Below, piece after piece: positions 1 through 6,740 of a stretch of 6,809 bases of DNA. Every line of letters begins with the position of its first letter. The first letter of the stretch is position 1. Under the pieces are notes generated by a model. It made no database searches. It worked only from the letters and a program-made list of their open reading frames with translations, and was not told the DNA's origin. Position numbers and translations under genes: made by a program. Source of the stretch: Hyphomicrobiales bacterium. Its GTDB lineage: Bacteria > Pseudomonadota > Alphaproteobacteria > Rhizobiales > Aestuariivirgaceae. The stretch spans positions 1-6,809 of the forward strand of contig JAHFPK010000149.1 in the NCBI GenBank assembly GCA_023266715.1, in the 5' to 3' direction.

Positions 1-821
1 TGATCACATTTGCCGTTTTGCCCTTTCCCAATATCGATCCCGTGCTGTTTTCCATCGGGCCCTTCGTCGTACGCTGGTATGCGCTGGCCTATATCGTGGG
101 GCTCCTCTTCGGCATCTGGTACATGAAGAAATTGGTATCCATGCCGAAGCTTTGGGAAGGAACCAAACCCACAGCCACGCCCCAGCAGATTGATGATTTT
201 TTTCTCTGGGCCATGCTGGGCGTGGTGCTTGGCGGGCGGGTAGGCTACTTGCTGTTTTACGGCTTCGAGCAGGTGTCCCAGGATCCCCTTTATATTTTCC
301 GCGTGTGGGAAGGCGGCATGTCCTTCCATGGCGGATTTTTCGGCGTGATCCTTGTGTCCTATATTTATGGCAGGCGTCACGGCATAGGTCTTGACCGCTT
401 GCTTGATCTGGGGGCGGCGGCAACGCCCGTTGGCCTTGGCCTCGGGCGGCTTGCCAATTTCATCAATGGCGAACTTTATGGGAGGGAAACTTATCTGCCT
501 TGGGGTTTTGTGTTCCCGAATGACCTCACCGGGCTGCCGCGCCATCCCAGCCAGCTCTATGAATTCGCCCTTGAAGGCGTGTTGCTGTTTGCTGTGATCA
601 ATTATGCGGTTTACCGTCACAAGATATTGACGAAACCCGGCCGCGCGGCCGGTCTTTATGCCTTGATCTATGGCCTTTCGCGCATCGTGGTCGAATTCGT
701 GCGCGAGCCCGATGCGCAATTGGGTTACTTCGGCGGCTTTGTGACCATGGGCATGATCCTCTCGCTGCCGCTCCTGGCAATTGGCATCTGGTTATTGCGG
801 CGCTCAAGAAAACCCGCATGA
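1..821 (+). CDS. lgt: Prolipoprotein diacylglyceryl transferase Lgt (5' end just outside window)
   Basis: Inner-membrane enzyme that moves the diacylglyceryl group of phosphatidylglycerol onto the lipobox cysteine of prolipoproteins, the first step of lipoprotein maturation. Counting from the in-window TTG at 18 (267 residues), the family signature GRLANFINGELYG lies at 143-155, with the conserved Arg144. SFHGG at 102-106 carries the conserved His104. RWY at 19-21, HPSQLYE at 176-182 and VEFVREPDAQLG near 225-236 (probably including the second essential Arg) are also present. Several hydrophobic membrane segments are visible, as expected for a seven-helix protein. The frame stays open to the left edge (ITFAVLPFPNIDP), and bases 1-2 are TG, so an ATG or GTG beginning one base before the window is likely. 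Alphaproteobacterial homologues usually have about six residues before PFP, and the TTG at 18 has no ribosome binding site, so I treat the gene as 5'-partial by one base. The stop overlaps the next start (ATGA). Confidence 0.96.
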   Translation, partial: ITFAVLPFPNIDPVLFSIGPFVVRWYALAYIVGLLFGIWYMKKLVSMPKLWEGTKPTATPQQIDDFFLWAMLGVVLGGRVGYLLFYGFEQVSQDPLYIFRVWEGGMSFHGGFFGVILVSYIYGRRHGIGLDRLLDLGAAATPVGLGLGRLANFINGELYGRETYLPWGFVFPNDLTGLPRHPSQLYEFALEGVLLFAVINYAVYRHKILTKPGRAAGLYALIYGLSRIVVEFVREPDAQLGYFGGFVTMGMILSLPLLAIGIWLLRRSRKPA

Positions 822-1861
822 CGCCGCTGGAAAAAATCATCGGCGAAATCATCGCTGCCGAAGGACCCATGACGATTGACCGCTACATGGGCCTGTGCCT
901 CGGGCACCCTGTTCATGGCTATTACATGAACAGGGATCCCTTCGGCGAGAAGGGAGATTTCATGACGGCGCCGGAGATTTCGCAGGTCTTTGGCGAGTTG
1001 ATCGGGGTGTGGTGTGTGGCGGCGTGGGCGGCAATGGGTAAGTCCACACCGTTCAACTTGGTGGAACTGGGGCCGGGCAGGGGAACCCTGATGGCCGATA
1101 TCCTCAAGGCCACAAAAGTGATGCCGGGATTTTGCGATGCGGCGCGTGTACATCTGGTTGAGATGAGTCCGGTTTTACGCGAGCTGCAGAAAGAAAAACT
1201 TGGGAACGCTGTGGCATGGCATGAGTCGATGGCAAATATGCCCGAAGGCCCGATGCTTCTGGTTGCCAATGAATTCTTTGATGCCGTTCCCATCCGGCAA
1301 TTTGAGAAACGCCATGGCAAGTGGCTTGAGCGCTGCATTGGGGCGGAAGGCATGGGGTTCATGCCCGCCGCACTCGATAACACGCAAGGGGCTGACGGCG
1401 ACGTGATCGAATTTACACCGCAGCGCGTGGAAATCGCCAAGGAAATCGGGCAGCGCCTTGCAAAGCAAAAAGGCTGTGCTCTCATCATCGATTACGGGCA
1501 TTTGCAAACCACACCCGGCGATACCCTGCAAGCGGTGCGAGCCCATAAATATGTTGCCGTCACGGACCGGCCGGGGGAAAGTGACATCACTTCCCACGTG
1601 GATTTTGAAGCGCTTGGCAAAGCTTTAGCCCAGGGTGGTGCAACGGTTTTGCCTGCCATCACGCAACGGGCCTTTCTCCTTGCAATGGGGCTGGAACAAC
1701 GTACCGCCATGCTTTCGTCCAGGGCTGATGCAAAAACCAAGGAAATTCTGGACCGCGGTGCTGCAAGGCTGGTGGGCGAGCGGGAGATGGGCCATCTGTT
1801 CAAAGTTATGGTAGGAACCTCGCCAGACCTTGCAACGCCCTATCCCTTTGGAATGCCATGA
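818..1861 (+). CDS. Class I SAM-dependent methyltransferase, MidA/NDUFAF7 (DUF185) family
   Basis: A 347-residue protein matching the MidA/NDUFAF7 family. The eukaryotic member works in mitochondria, where it dimethylates an arginine of complex I subunit NDUFS2 during assembly. A similar action on the bacterial NuoD subunit is an inference from homology. Visible motifs in order: HGYYM at 33-37; GDFMTAPEISQVFGE at 46-60, the family's N-terminal hallmark; the SAM-binding loop ELGPGRGT at 83-90; NEFFDAVPI at 151-159; IIDYGH at 223-228; SDITSHVDF at 255-263; and MGHLFKVM at 324-331. The length is normal for the family and no key motif is missing. Its ATG overlaps the lgt stop and its stop overlaps the pgeF start, both as ATGA, so translation is probably coupled. 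The upstream ribosome binding site is weak (AAGAAAA). The family assignment is firm but the substrate in this organism is unknown. Confidence 0.93.
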   Translation: MTPLEKIIGEIIAAEGPMTIDRYMGLCLGHPVHGYYMNRDPFGEKGDFMTAPEISQVFGELIGVWCVAAWAAMGKSTPFNLVELGPGRGTLMADILKATKVMPGFCDAARVHLVEMSPVLRELQKEKLGNAVAWHESMANMPEGPMLLVANEFFDAVPIRQFEKRHGKWLERCIGAEGMGFMPAALDNTQGADGDVIEFTPQRVEIAKEIGQRLAKQKGCALIIDYGHLQTTPGDTLQAVRAHKYVAVTDRPGESDITSHVDFEALGKALAQGGATVLPAITQRAFLLAMGLEQRTAMLSSRADAKTKEILDRGAARLVGEREMGHLFKVMVGTSPDLATPYPFGMP

Positions 1862-2619
1862 TACAGATCGATGACCTGAAGTCAGACAACATCGCGCACG
1901 GCTTCTTTGGCAGGCAGGGCGGATATTCAAATGGCATCTTTGCCTCGCTCAATTGCGGGCTGGGTTCGGGCGATGACCGCGCGACGGTGGTGCGCAATCG
2001 TGGAGTTGTGGCGAAAGCCCTTGGCGGCACGGAGCCGCAGATCGTCACCACCTATCAGGTGCACAGTGCGGAGGCCATTGTTGTGACCAAGTCATGGCCC
2101 TATGACGAACGCCCGAAGGTTGATGGCATGGTGACAAATATTCCGGGCTTGATCCTGGGAGCATTGACGGCCGATTGCGGGCCCGTGCTTTTTGCCGATA
2201 AAAAAGCCAGCGTGATCGGCTGTGCCCATGCGGGTTGGAAGGGGGCACTTGCTGGCGTGACCGATTCCACCGTCCTGAAAATGGAATCACTCGGGGCGCG
2301 GCGCGAACGCATCGTCGCGGTACTCGGCCCCACCATTTCGAAAGCGGCCTATGAAGTTGGCCCGGAATTCATCCAGCGCTTTCTTGAGGCCTCGGCGGAC
2401 AACAAAAAATTCTTCGCTAATTCAGTGAGGAAGGATCATTTCATGTTTGACCTTCCGGCCTATATTATTACCCGGATGAAGGCCTTCGGCGTCGGCACGG
2501 TGATTGACTGCGGCCTTTGCACTTACACCCGCAAAGAGGACTATTTCTCCTATCGCCGCACAATCCACTCACGGGAAAAAGATTACGGGCGGCAGATTGC
2601 CGCCATCACTCTCACTTAG
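1858..2619 (+). CDS. pgeF: Peptidoglycan editing factor PgeF (laccase-domain, YfiH/DUF152 family)
   Basis: A 253-residue cytoplasmic protein of the YfiH/PgeF family. E. coli PgeF helps keep peptidoglycan composition correct by removing L-serine wrongly used in place of L-alanine on the muropeptide precursor. Other family members have been reported to act on purine nucleosides or as polyphenol oxidases. The three metal-binding residues are visible: His69 in TYQVHSAEA, Cys107 in TADCGPVLF, and His124 in GCAHAGWKG. Also typical are the N-terminal HGFFGRQGG (14-22), LNCGLGSGDD (31-40), LGPTISKAAYEVG (156-168), and the C-terminal CTYTRKEDYFSYRR (221-234) ending in YGRQIAAI. Length and motifs are complete. 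The ATG overlaps the methyltransferase stop codon, and 8 bases separate its TAG from the next start. Family membership is certain; the natural substrate here is inferred from the E. coli work. Confidence 0.94.
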   Translation: MIQIDDLKSDNIAHGFFGRQGGYSNGIFASLNCGLGSGDDRATVVRNRGVVAKALGGTEPQIVTTYQVHSAEAIVVTKSWPYDERPKVDGMVTNIPGLILGALTADCGPVLFADKKASVIGCAHAGWKGALAGVTDSTVLKMESLGARRERIVAVLGPTISKAAYEVGPEFIQRFLEASADNKKFFANSVRKDHFMFDLPAYIITRMKAFGVGTVIDCGLCTYTRKEDYFSYRRTIHSREKDYGRQIAAITLT

Positions 2620-2623
2620 GAAA
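2618..2623 (+). promoter_or_regulatory. Ribosome binding site of the M24-family gene
   Basis: AGGAAA overlaps the pgeF stop codon TAG and lies 4 bases before ATG 2628. It supports that start over earlier in-frame candidates inside pgeF, and suggests that ribosomes finishing pgeF can reinitiate here. Confidence 0.6.
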
Positions 2624-2627
2624 ACTC

Positions 2628-3779
2628 ATGGCCCTTCATTTCAGCCCAGCAGAATTTCAATCCCGCATCACGGCTGCAATTGCCGCCATGCAGAAGAGCA
2701 ATCTTGACGGCTTGCTGATGTTCCAGCAGGAGAGCATGTATTATTTGACCGGCTATGACAGTTTCGGCTTCTGTTTTTTCCAGTGTCTCTATCTGGGTGC
2801 AGACGGGAAGCTCGCCTTGCTCACTCGCTTGGCGGATTTGCGCCAGGCCCAGCGCACCTCCAACATTGAAGACATCCGCATCTGGACCGATCAGGCGGGA
2901 GCGCAACCCGCAACCCAGCTCCGCGACATGTTGGAGAGCCTGAGCGCGCGCGGGAAACGCCTAGGCATTGAAACCAACTCCTATGGCCTTACCCATTTTC
3001 ATGGCAAGGCGGTGGATGTGGCGCTGGATGGCTTCTGCACGCTTGTTGAAGCCACCAACCTGATTAATCGTTTGCGCCTCATCAAATCTCCGGCCGAATT
3101 GAAATATGTGCGCAAGGCTGGAAAGCTTGGCGATGAAGCGTTGAAGGCTGGGATCAAGAAAACCAAGGCCGCGGCCGATGAGGGCGACATTCTCGCCGCC
3201 CAGCATTCCACTATTTTTTCCGGCGGTGGCGATTATCCCGCCAATGAATTCATCATTGGCTCAGGGCGTGATGCCCTTCTTGTCCGTTACAAATCAGGCC
3301 GCCGCAAGCTCTCGAAGCGCGATCAGCTCACGCTGGAGTTCGCCGGAGTCTATCGCCATTATCACGCGGTCTTCATGCGCACGCTGATCATCGGCAAGCC
3401 AACGAAGCATCACATCGCCATGGATGCGGCGTGCCGTGCCGCGCTCACCGAAGTTGAAAACGTGTTGCGTCCGGGAAAAACCGCTGGCGAGGTGTTTGAG
3501 GCCCATGCCCGCGTGATGGATGCCCACGGCATGCAAAAGCACCGGCTCAATGCCTGCGGCTATTCGCTGGGTGCGAAGTTCACGCCGAGCTGGATGGATT
3601 ATCCCATGCTCTATCGCGGTAATGAGGTGAAGCTTGCTCCCGGCATGGTATTCTTCACCCACATGATCCTGATAGATTCAGATGCGGGCGCTGCCTATTG
3701 CCTAGGCAGGACCTATATCATCGGCGCCAAAAAGCCGGAGCCGATCTCGAAATATCCACTCACCATGATTGTGCGATGA
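2628..3779 (+). CDS. Creatinase-fold / M24-family protein lacking canonical metal ligands
   Basis: A 383-residue protein with the two-domain architecture of the M24 ('pita-bread') family. A creatinase-type N-terminal domain (about 1-145, with MYYLTGYDSFGF at 37-48) is followed by the catalytic-fold domain (about 150-375, from RLRLIKSPAELKYVRKA). Aminopeptidase P-type members hold two metal ions with Asp, Asp, His, Glu, Glu. Here the equivalent places read LEFAG (236-240), YHAVFMRT (245-252, Val248 where the second Asp is expected), GYSLG (311-315, Tyr where GHGxG has His), MVFFTH (340-345, His where EPG has Glu) and CLGRT (358-362, no Glu). The pattern is closest to metal-independent relatives such as creatinase and ectoine hydrolase DoeA, so database labels like 'Xaa-Pro aminopeptidase' probably mislead. 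I chose ATG 2628 because AGGAAA sits just before it at a normal distance and the preceding in-frame stretch overlaps pgeF and does not look like the family. The stop overlaps the lipoprotein start. Substrate unknown. Confidence 0.88.
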   Translation: MALHFSPAEFQSRITAAIAAMQKSNLDGLLMFQQESMYYLTGYDSFGFCFFQCLYLGADGKLALLTRLADLRQAQRTSNIEDIRIWTDQAGAQPATQLRDMLESLSARGKRLGIETNSYGLTHFHGKAVDVALDGFCTLVEATNLINRLRLIKSPAELKYVRKAGKLGDEALKAGIKKTKAAADEGDILAAQHSTIFSGGGDYPANEFIIGSGRDALLVRYKSGRRKLSKRDQLTLEFAGVYRHYHAVFMRTLIIGKPTKHHIAMDAACRAALTEVENVLRPGKTAGEVFEAHARVMDAHGMQKHRLNACGYSLGAKFTPSWMDYPMLYRGNEVKLAPGMVFFTHMILIDSDAGAAYCLGRTYIIGAKKPEPISKYPLTMIVR

Positions 3780-4390
3780 CACGACTGCTGCCCATTCTGT
3801 TTTTGCTTTTCCTTGCGGCTTGCGGCGGGCTGAGCCAGCCCTTCGGCAAGGCTGAGGCGCCAACAAATGTTCCAGCCATTGTGGCACCCCCGTGGGAAGC
3901 GATGGTGGCTGCGGGTCCGGGGGCCGCCAATGATATTGATTTCGAAACCTTGAATGGGCCGGGCAAGGCGCCGCCGGAAACACTCGCAGCAGAAGCAGCG
4001 GATGTGCCGCCAGAATCAACGGCAGGAAAATTGGTCATCAAGGCGGTGGCGGTGGTTCCGGTGAAGGGGGCCAAGGGCGAGGGCAATGAGGAACTGACCA
4101 ATGCCATGCGCCAGACCTTGACGGCGGCGGGTTGGAAGGTGCTTGACACGCCAGCCAAAAATGCGCTGACGATTTCAGGCCAGGTCGAGATGGCGCAGGC
4201 TTCGGGCAAGGTGCAGAAAGTTGCCCTTAAATGGGTGGTGCAATTGCCCGATGGCCAGAAGCTCGGCGAGGTAAAACAGTCCAATAATGTTCCCGCCGGT
4301 TCGCTCGATGGGGGCTGGGGCGAAAATGCCGGCTTTGCCGCAGAAGCGGCGGCAACCGGGATTTTTGACCTGATTAACAAGTTCCGCTGA
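3776..4390 (+). CDS. Small lipoprotein of unknown function
   Basis: A 204-residue protein starting with a short lipoprotein signal: Arg3, a hydrophobic stretch LLPILFLLF, then the lipobox LAAC with the lipidated Cys16 followed by Gly. It should be a substrate of the Lgt encoded four genes upstream. Residue +2 after Cys is Gly, not Asp, so nothing marks it for inner-membrane retention by the E. coli rule. Residues about 20-82 are rich in Pro and Ala and look like a flexible linker. Residues about 85-204 look like a compact alternating strand/helix domain (KLVIKAVAVVPV, a helix NEELTNAMRQTLTAAGW, then strands ALTISGQVEMA and VALKWVVQLPDGQKLG, ending in a helix). The mature protein has no other cysteine and I see no enzyme motif. 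ATG 3776 overlaps the upstream stop (ATGA) and puts the signal peptide at the very N-terminus; an earlier in-frame start would bury the signal. I do not recognise a characterised family. Confidence 0.85.
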   Translation: MTRLLPILFLLFLAACGGLSQPFGKAEAPTNVPAIVAPPWEAMVAAGPGAANDIDFETLNGPGKAPPETLAAEAADVPPESTAGKLVIKAVAVVPVKGAKGEGNEELTNAMRQTLTAAGWKVLDTPAKNALTISGQVEMAQASGKVQKVALKWVVQLPDGQKLGEVKQSNNVPAGSLDGGWGENAGFAAEAAATGIFDLINKFR

Positions 4391-4477
4391 ATTAAGAGTG
4401 TCCACAGGCCGCATTTGCGCTTGTGTCACACCCTTGTTATAGAGCGCCCACACGCAGCGCGGGGACAAGGGACAAGC
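4391..4477 (+). promoter_or_regulatory. Intergenic leader with candidate sigma-70 promoter for prs
   Basis: This is the only sizeable gap in the plus-strand gene run. It contains TTGCGC (4415-4420), a 17-base spacer and TATAGA (4438-4443), a fair match to a housekeeping promoter, which would start RNA near 4450. AAGGGA at 4467-4472 is the prs ribosome binding site, 5 bases before ATG 4478 and 8 bases before ATG 4481. No hairpin followed by a T run is visible, so read-through from the lipoprotein gene is also possible. The promoter call is inference from spacing and box similarity. Confidence 0.4.
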
Positions 4478-4480
4478 ATG

Positions 4481-5413
4481 ATGAAAATTGTGGCGGGTAA
4501 CAGCAACCGGCCCCTGGCGGAAGCCATTTGTTCCTATCTCCACCTGCCGCAGACCAAGGCCGTGGTAAAGCGCTTCAACGACATGGAAGTCTTCGTTGAA
4601 ATCCAGGAAAACGTCCGCGGCCAGGACATGTTCGTGGTGCAGTCCACAAGCTTCCCGGCCAACGACCACCTCATGGAACTGTTGATCATCGTCGATGCGC
4701 TGAAGCGGGCGTCAGCCAAGCGCATCACCGCCGTCATTCCTTATTTCGGTTACGCCCGGCAAGACCGCAAGTCGGGGTCGCGCACCCCCATTTCAGCCAA
4801 GCTCGTGGCCAATCTCATCACCAGGGCGGGGGCCGACCGGGTATTGACCATGGATCTCCATGCCGACCAAATCCAGGGCTTCTTCGATATCCCTACCGAC
4901 AACCTTTTCGCAGGACCGGTCATGGTACGCGACATCAAGCAACACATGGATGTCGCCAACACCGTGGTGGTATCGCCGGACGTGGGCGGCGTGGTGCGCG
5001 CCAGGGCGCTCGCCAAGCGTCTCGCTACGCCACTCGCCATCGTCGACAAGCGCCGCGAACGGGCGGGCGAGTCGGAAGTCATGAACATCATCGGCGAAGT
5101 GGCGGGCAAATCCTGCATCCTGATTGACGATATCGTGGATTCAGGCGGCACCTTGTGCAACGCCGCGGAAGCGCTGCTGGCGCAAGGGGCGAAGGATGTG
5201 ACGGCCTATATCACCCATGGCGTGTTGTCGGGTGGTGCGGTGGCGCGCGTGACCTCATCGAAGCTCAAGCAACTGGTGATCACCGATTCAATCCAGCCCA
5301 CGGAGGCGGTAAAAGTGGCGCGTAATATCCGCGTGATCGGCATTGCATCATTGCTTGGCGAAGCGATTGGCAGAACGAGCCGCGAAGAGTCGGTGTCAAG
5401 CCTGTTCGAGTAA
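4481..5413 (+). CDS. prs: Ribose-phosphate pyrophosphokinase (PRPP synthetase)
   Basis: Cytoplasmic enzyme that transfers pyrophosphate from ATP to ribose 5-phosphate, making PRPP for purine, pyrimidine, histidine, tryptophan and NAD synthesis. In the 310-residue form: RFNDMEVFVEIQENVRG at 31-47, the ATP-site region YFGYARQDRK at 88-97, the family signature DLHADQIQGFFDIPTD at 125-140 with the metal/ATP His127, SPDVGGVVRAR at 165-175, the flexible-loop KRR at 190-192, and the ribose-phosphate loop DDIVDSGGT at 216-224. It ends in the usual EESVSSLFE. All catalytic parts are present and the length is that of rhizobial homologues. Two ATGs are adjacent (4478 and 4481). I prefer 4481 because the family begins MK-x-x-AGNSNR and the ribosome binding site is 8 bases away; 4478 would add one Met. 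This class I enzyme is normally controlled by phosphate and ADP. Confidence 0.97.
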   Translation: MKIVAGNSNRPLAEAICSYLHLPQTKAVVKRFNDMEVFVEIQENVRGQDMFVVQSTSFPANDHLMELLIIVDALKRASAKRITAVIPYFGYARQDRKSGSRTPISAKLVANLITRAGADRVLTMDLHADQIQGFFDIPTDNLFAGPVMVRDIKQHMDVANTVVVSPDVGGVVRARALAKRLATPLAIVDKRRERAGESEVMNIIGEVAGKSCILIDDIVDSGGTLCNAAEALLAQGAKDVTAYITHGVLSGGAVARVTSSKLKQLVITDSIQPTEAVKVARNIRVIGIASLLGEAIGRTSREESVSSLFE

Positions 5414-5417
5414 GGCC

Positions 5418-5969
5418 TCAGAGTTTCTTGCTCATGCGCAGAAGCGGCACCTCCGCCCCGCCGCGATTATCACTGCTCCGTTCACCCGGCTCATAACCGC
5501 AGGCGCGGTAAAGCGGCTCGCCCGCCATCGTCGCCGCCAGTTGCATGCGCTTGAAGCCTTCGACGCGAGCGGCGTCTTCACAGAGTTTCAGAATGAGGCG
5601 GCCCACGCCGCGGCGGGTGAATTCGGGATGGGTGTACATCGCCCGCACGCGCGCCGCATCGCGGGTGGGATCCAGCAAGGCCGCATCGCGGCCCGGAGAG
5701 CTATCGCCGCCGTAGAGGGTGGCACGCTTGCTCCAACCGCCGCAGCCCGCCACTTTGCCATCCTGCTCAACGACAAAATAGGTGCCATCGTCAATGAGCT
5801 GGCTGTCGAGGCCCATGATGGTGCGGCTGGAGGCGATCTGCTCAGCGGTGAGGAATGGTTTTTGCAATTCGCCAATGGCTGCGTCCATGAGGGCGCGTAA
5901 CAGGTCAATATCCGTATTGCGGGCAAGGCGATGGGTGAGGGGTGTGGGGCCCATGGAAGTCTCTGCCAT
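5418..5969 (-). CDS. GNAT-family N-acetyltransferase
   Basis: A 183-residue single-domain GNAT protein that would move an acetyl group from acetyl-CoA to an unknown amine. Motifs: the N-terminal strand and helix HRLARNTDIDLLRALMDAAI (13-32); the central strands TYFVVEQDGKVAGCGGW (63-79); the acetyl-CoA pyrophosphate loop RVRAMYTHPEFTRRGVGR (107-124), in which G121 and G123 contact the cofactor; and the C-terminal LYRACGYEP (153-161), typical of the last motif. I chose ATG 5969. A TTG further upstream at 6011 has no ribosome binding site and lies inside a predicted terminator hairpin. An ATG at 5954 (178 residues) is also possible and keeps the whole domain. It converges on prs with 4 bases between the stops. 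The family is clear; the substrate cannot be told from sequence. Confidence 0.88.
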   Translation of the reverse strand: MAETSMGPTPLTHRLARNTDIDLLRALMDAAIGELQKPFLTAEQIASSRTIMGLDSQLIDDGTYFVVEQDGKVAGCGGWSKRATLYGGDSSPGRDAALLDPTRDAARVRAMYTHPEFTRRGVGRLILKLCEDAARVEGFKRMQLAATMAGEPLYRACGYEPGERSSDNRGGAEVPLLRMSKKL

Positions 5970-5988
5970 TTCGGTTCCAGGCGTTTTA

Positions 5989-6018
5989 ACAAAAACCCGT
6001 CGGCTCGACAAACGGGCT
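5989..6018 (-). terminator. Probable intrinsic terminator after the secreted-protein gene
   Basis: Read on the minus strand, about 23 bases after the TAA of the upstream gene, AGCCCGT pairs with ACGGGTT (one G-U pair; a further U-G pair is possible) around a loop of about 9-11 bases, directly followed by TTTTTGTT. A GC-rich stem plus a T run in the right place fits a Rho-independent terminator and suggests that the two minus-strand genes are transcribed separately. A poor promoter-like pair (TTGTCG, 17 bases, TAAAAC, spanning 5983-6011) overlaps it and could serve the acetyltransferase, but that is weak. Confidence 0.55.
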
Positions 6019-6040
6019 GAAAGCGAGGGGCAAATCTTCT

Positions 6041-6709
6041 TTAGTCTAGCACAACCTGTTTCATCCGCATGAAGGCTTCATGCAAATCGGCATTGCCGCT
6101 TGTATCGGAAAGTTTCAGCACCTGCTTGCGCAGACGGCTTCGTTCATCTTCCGGAAGGACTGCGGCGATGGCGGGATAGTGCCGGGCGATTGCATCCGCC
6201 ATGATGGCGCTCTGGACGGGCGTGTAGCGTTCTTGATCGCCAACCGATTCAATCACGCCTTCAACCAGGGTGGCCCAGGCGGAAGGAGAGCCGTGGTCAT
6301 CGGGCGACAGGCGAACAAGATTCGCAACATGCTCTGCAACCTCAAGCGTATAGGCCTGAACCTCGGTCAGCTCTTCGGCAAGCGGTTCACCCACGATCAC
6401 GGCCACGTTATAGGCGGCGCGATAGGAACCGAGCACGGCAAGAATAATGCGCAATTGGCGGAGCTTCTCAACATTGGAGATGGGGGCTCCTTCAATGCGG
6501 GTGATGTTGGCGGGATCAATGAGATGGCTGAACAGGGCTGCCTGCGCTTTTTCGCGCCGGTGCGGCAACGGCACGTGGCCGTTAAAATGACGGAAGTAGA
6601 GATCGACATAGTCCTGGCTTGTCCATTGGTTGTCGCTGGCCCTGGCACTTGCCGCTGCAAAGGCAAGGCTGAAGGCGAGACAGAGCCGGACAGGCAAGGA
6701 TGCACTCAT
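6041..6709 (-). CDS. Secreted protein of unknown function
   Basis: A 222-residue protein with a Sec signal peptide: Arg8, a hydrophobic core LCLAFSLAFAAA (9-20), then SARA before Ser25, a good signal peptidase I site (Ala22-x-Ala24). The mature part (about 198 residues) should be periplasmic or exported. It looks almost wholly alpha-helical and charged, with no cysteine, no second membrane segment, and no enzyme motif I recognise. YVDLYFRHFNGHVPLPH (34-50) and a helix around VEKLRQLRIILAVLGSYRAAYNVAV (80-104) are its most distinctive parts. ATG 6709 is preceded by GGAG at about 9 bases. The opposite strand is also open over most of this stretch, but only this frame shows a signal peptide, a ribosome binding site and a placed promoter and terminator. 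I do not recognise a family. The gene could be lineage-specific. Confidence 0.78.
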   Translation of the reverse strand: MSASLPVRLCLAFSLAFAAASARASDNQWTSQDYVDLYFRHFNGHVPLPHRREKAQAALFSHLIDPANITRIEGAPISNVEKLRQLRIILAVLGSYRAAYNVAVIVGEPLAEELTEVQAYTLEVAEHVANLVRLSPDDHGSPSAWATLVEGVIESVGDQERYTPVQSAIMADAIARHYPAIAAVLPEDERSRLRKQVLKLSDTSGNADLHEAFMRMKQVVLD

Positions 6710-6740
6710 GATCCAACACTCCGATCACGCAGATGTTAAG

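Noticed and set aside
4..423. Open frame on the minus strand opposite lgt
   Set aside because: Arg/Pro/Ser-rich product with no motif, fully opposite conserved lgt coding sequence.
3698..3775. Earlier in-frame start for the lipoprotein gene
   Set aside because: It would add 26 residues ahead of the signal sequence and hide the lipobox. ATG 3776 gives a textbook lipoprotein N-terminus.
4423..4431. Short palindrome GTGTCACAC between the candidate prs promoter boxes
   Set aside because: Arms of only four bases are expected by chance; not enough to call an operator.
4415..4477. TTG start giving prs 22 extra residues
   Set aside because: It lies upstream of the AAGGGA ribosome binding site and within the candidate promoter. 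PRPP synthetases begin at M-K-x-x-AGNSNR.
5343..5900. Open frame on the plus strand (185 codons) overlapping the prs end and the acetyltransferase
   Set aside because: It overlaps the 3' end of prs and lies opposite a clear GNAT domain. Its Ala/Arg/His-rich product has no recognisable motif.
6080..6739. Long open frame on the plus strand (219 codons) antisense to the secreted-protein gene
   Set aside because: Its product has no signal peptide, domain or ribosome binding site and has the Gly/Arg-rich look of a mirror frame. The minus-strand frame has a proper signal peptide, start context and terminator.
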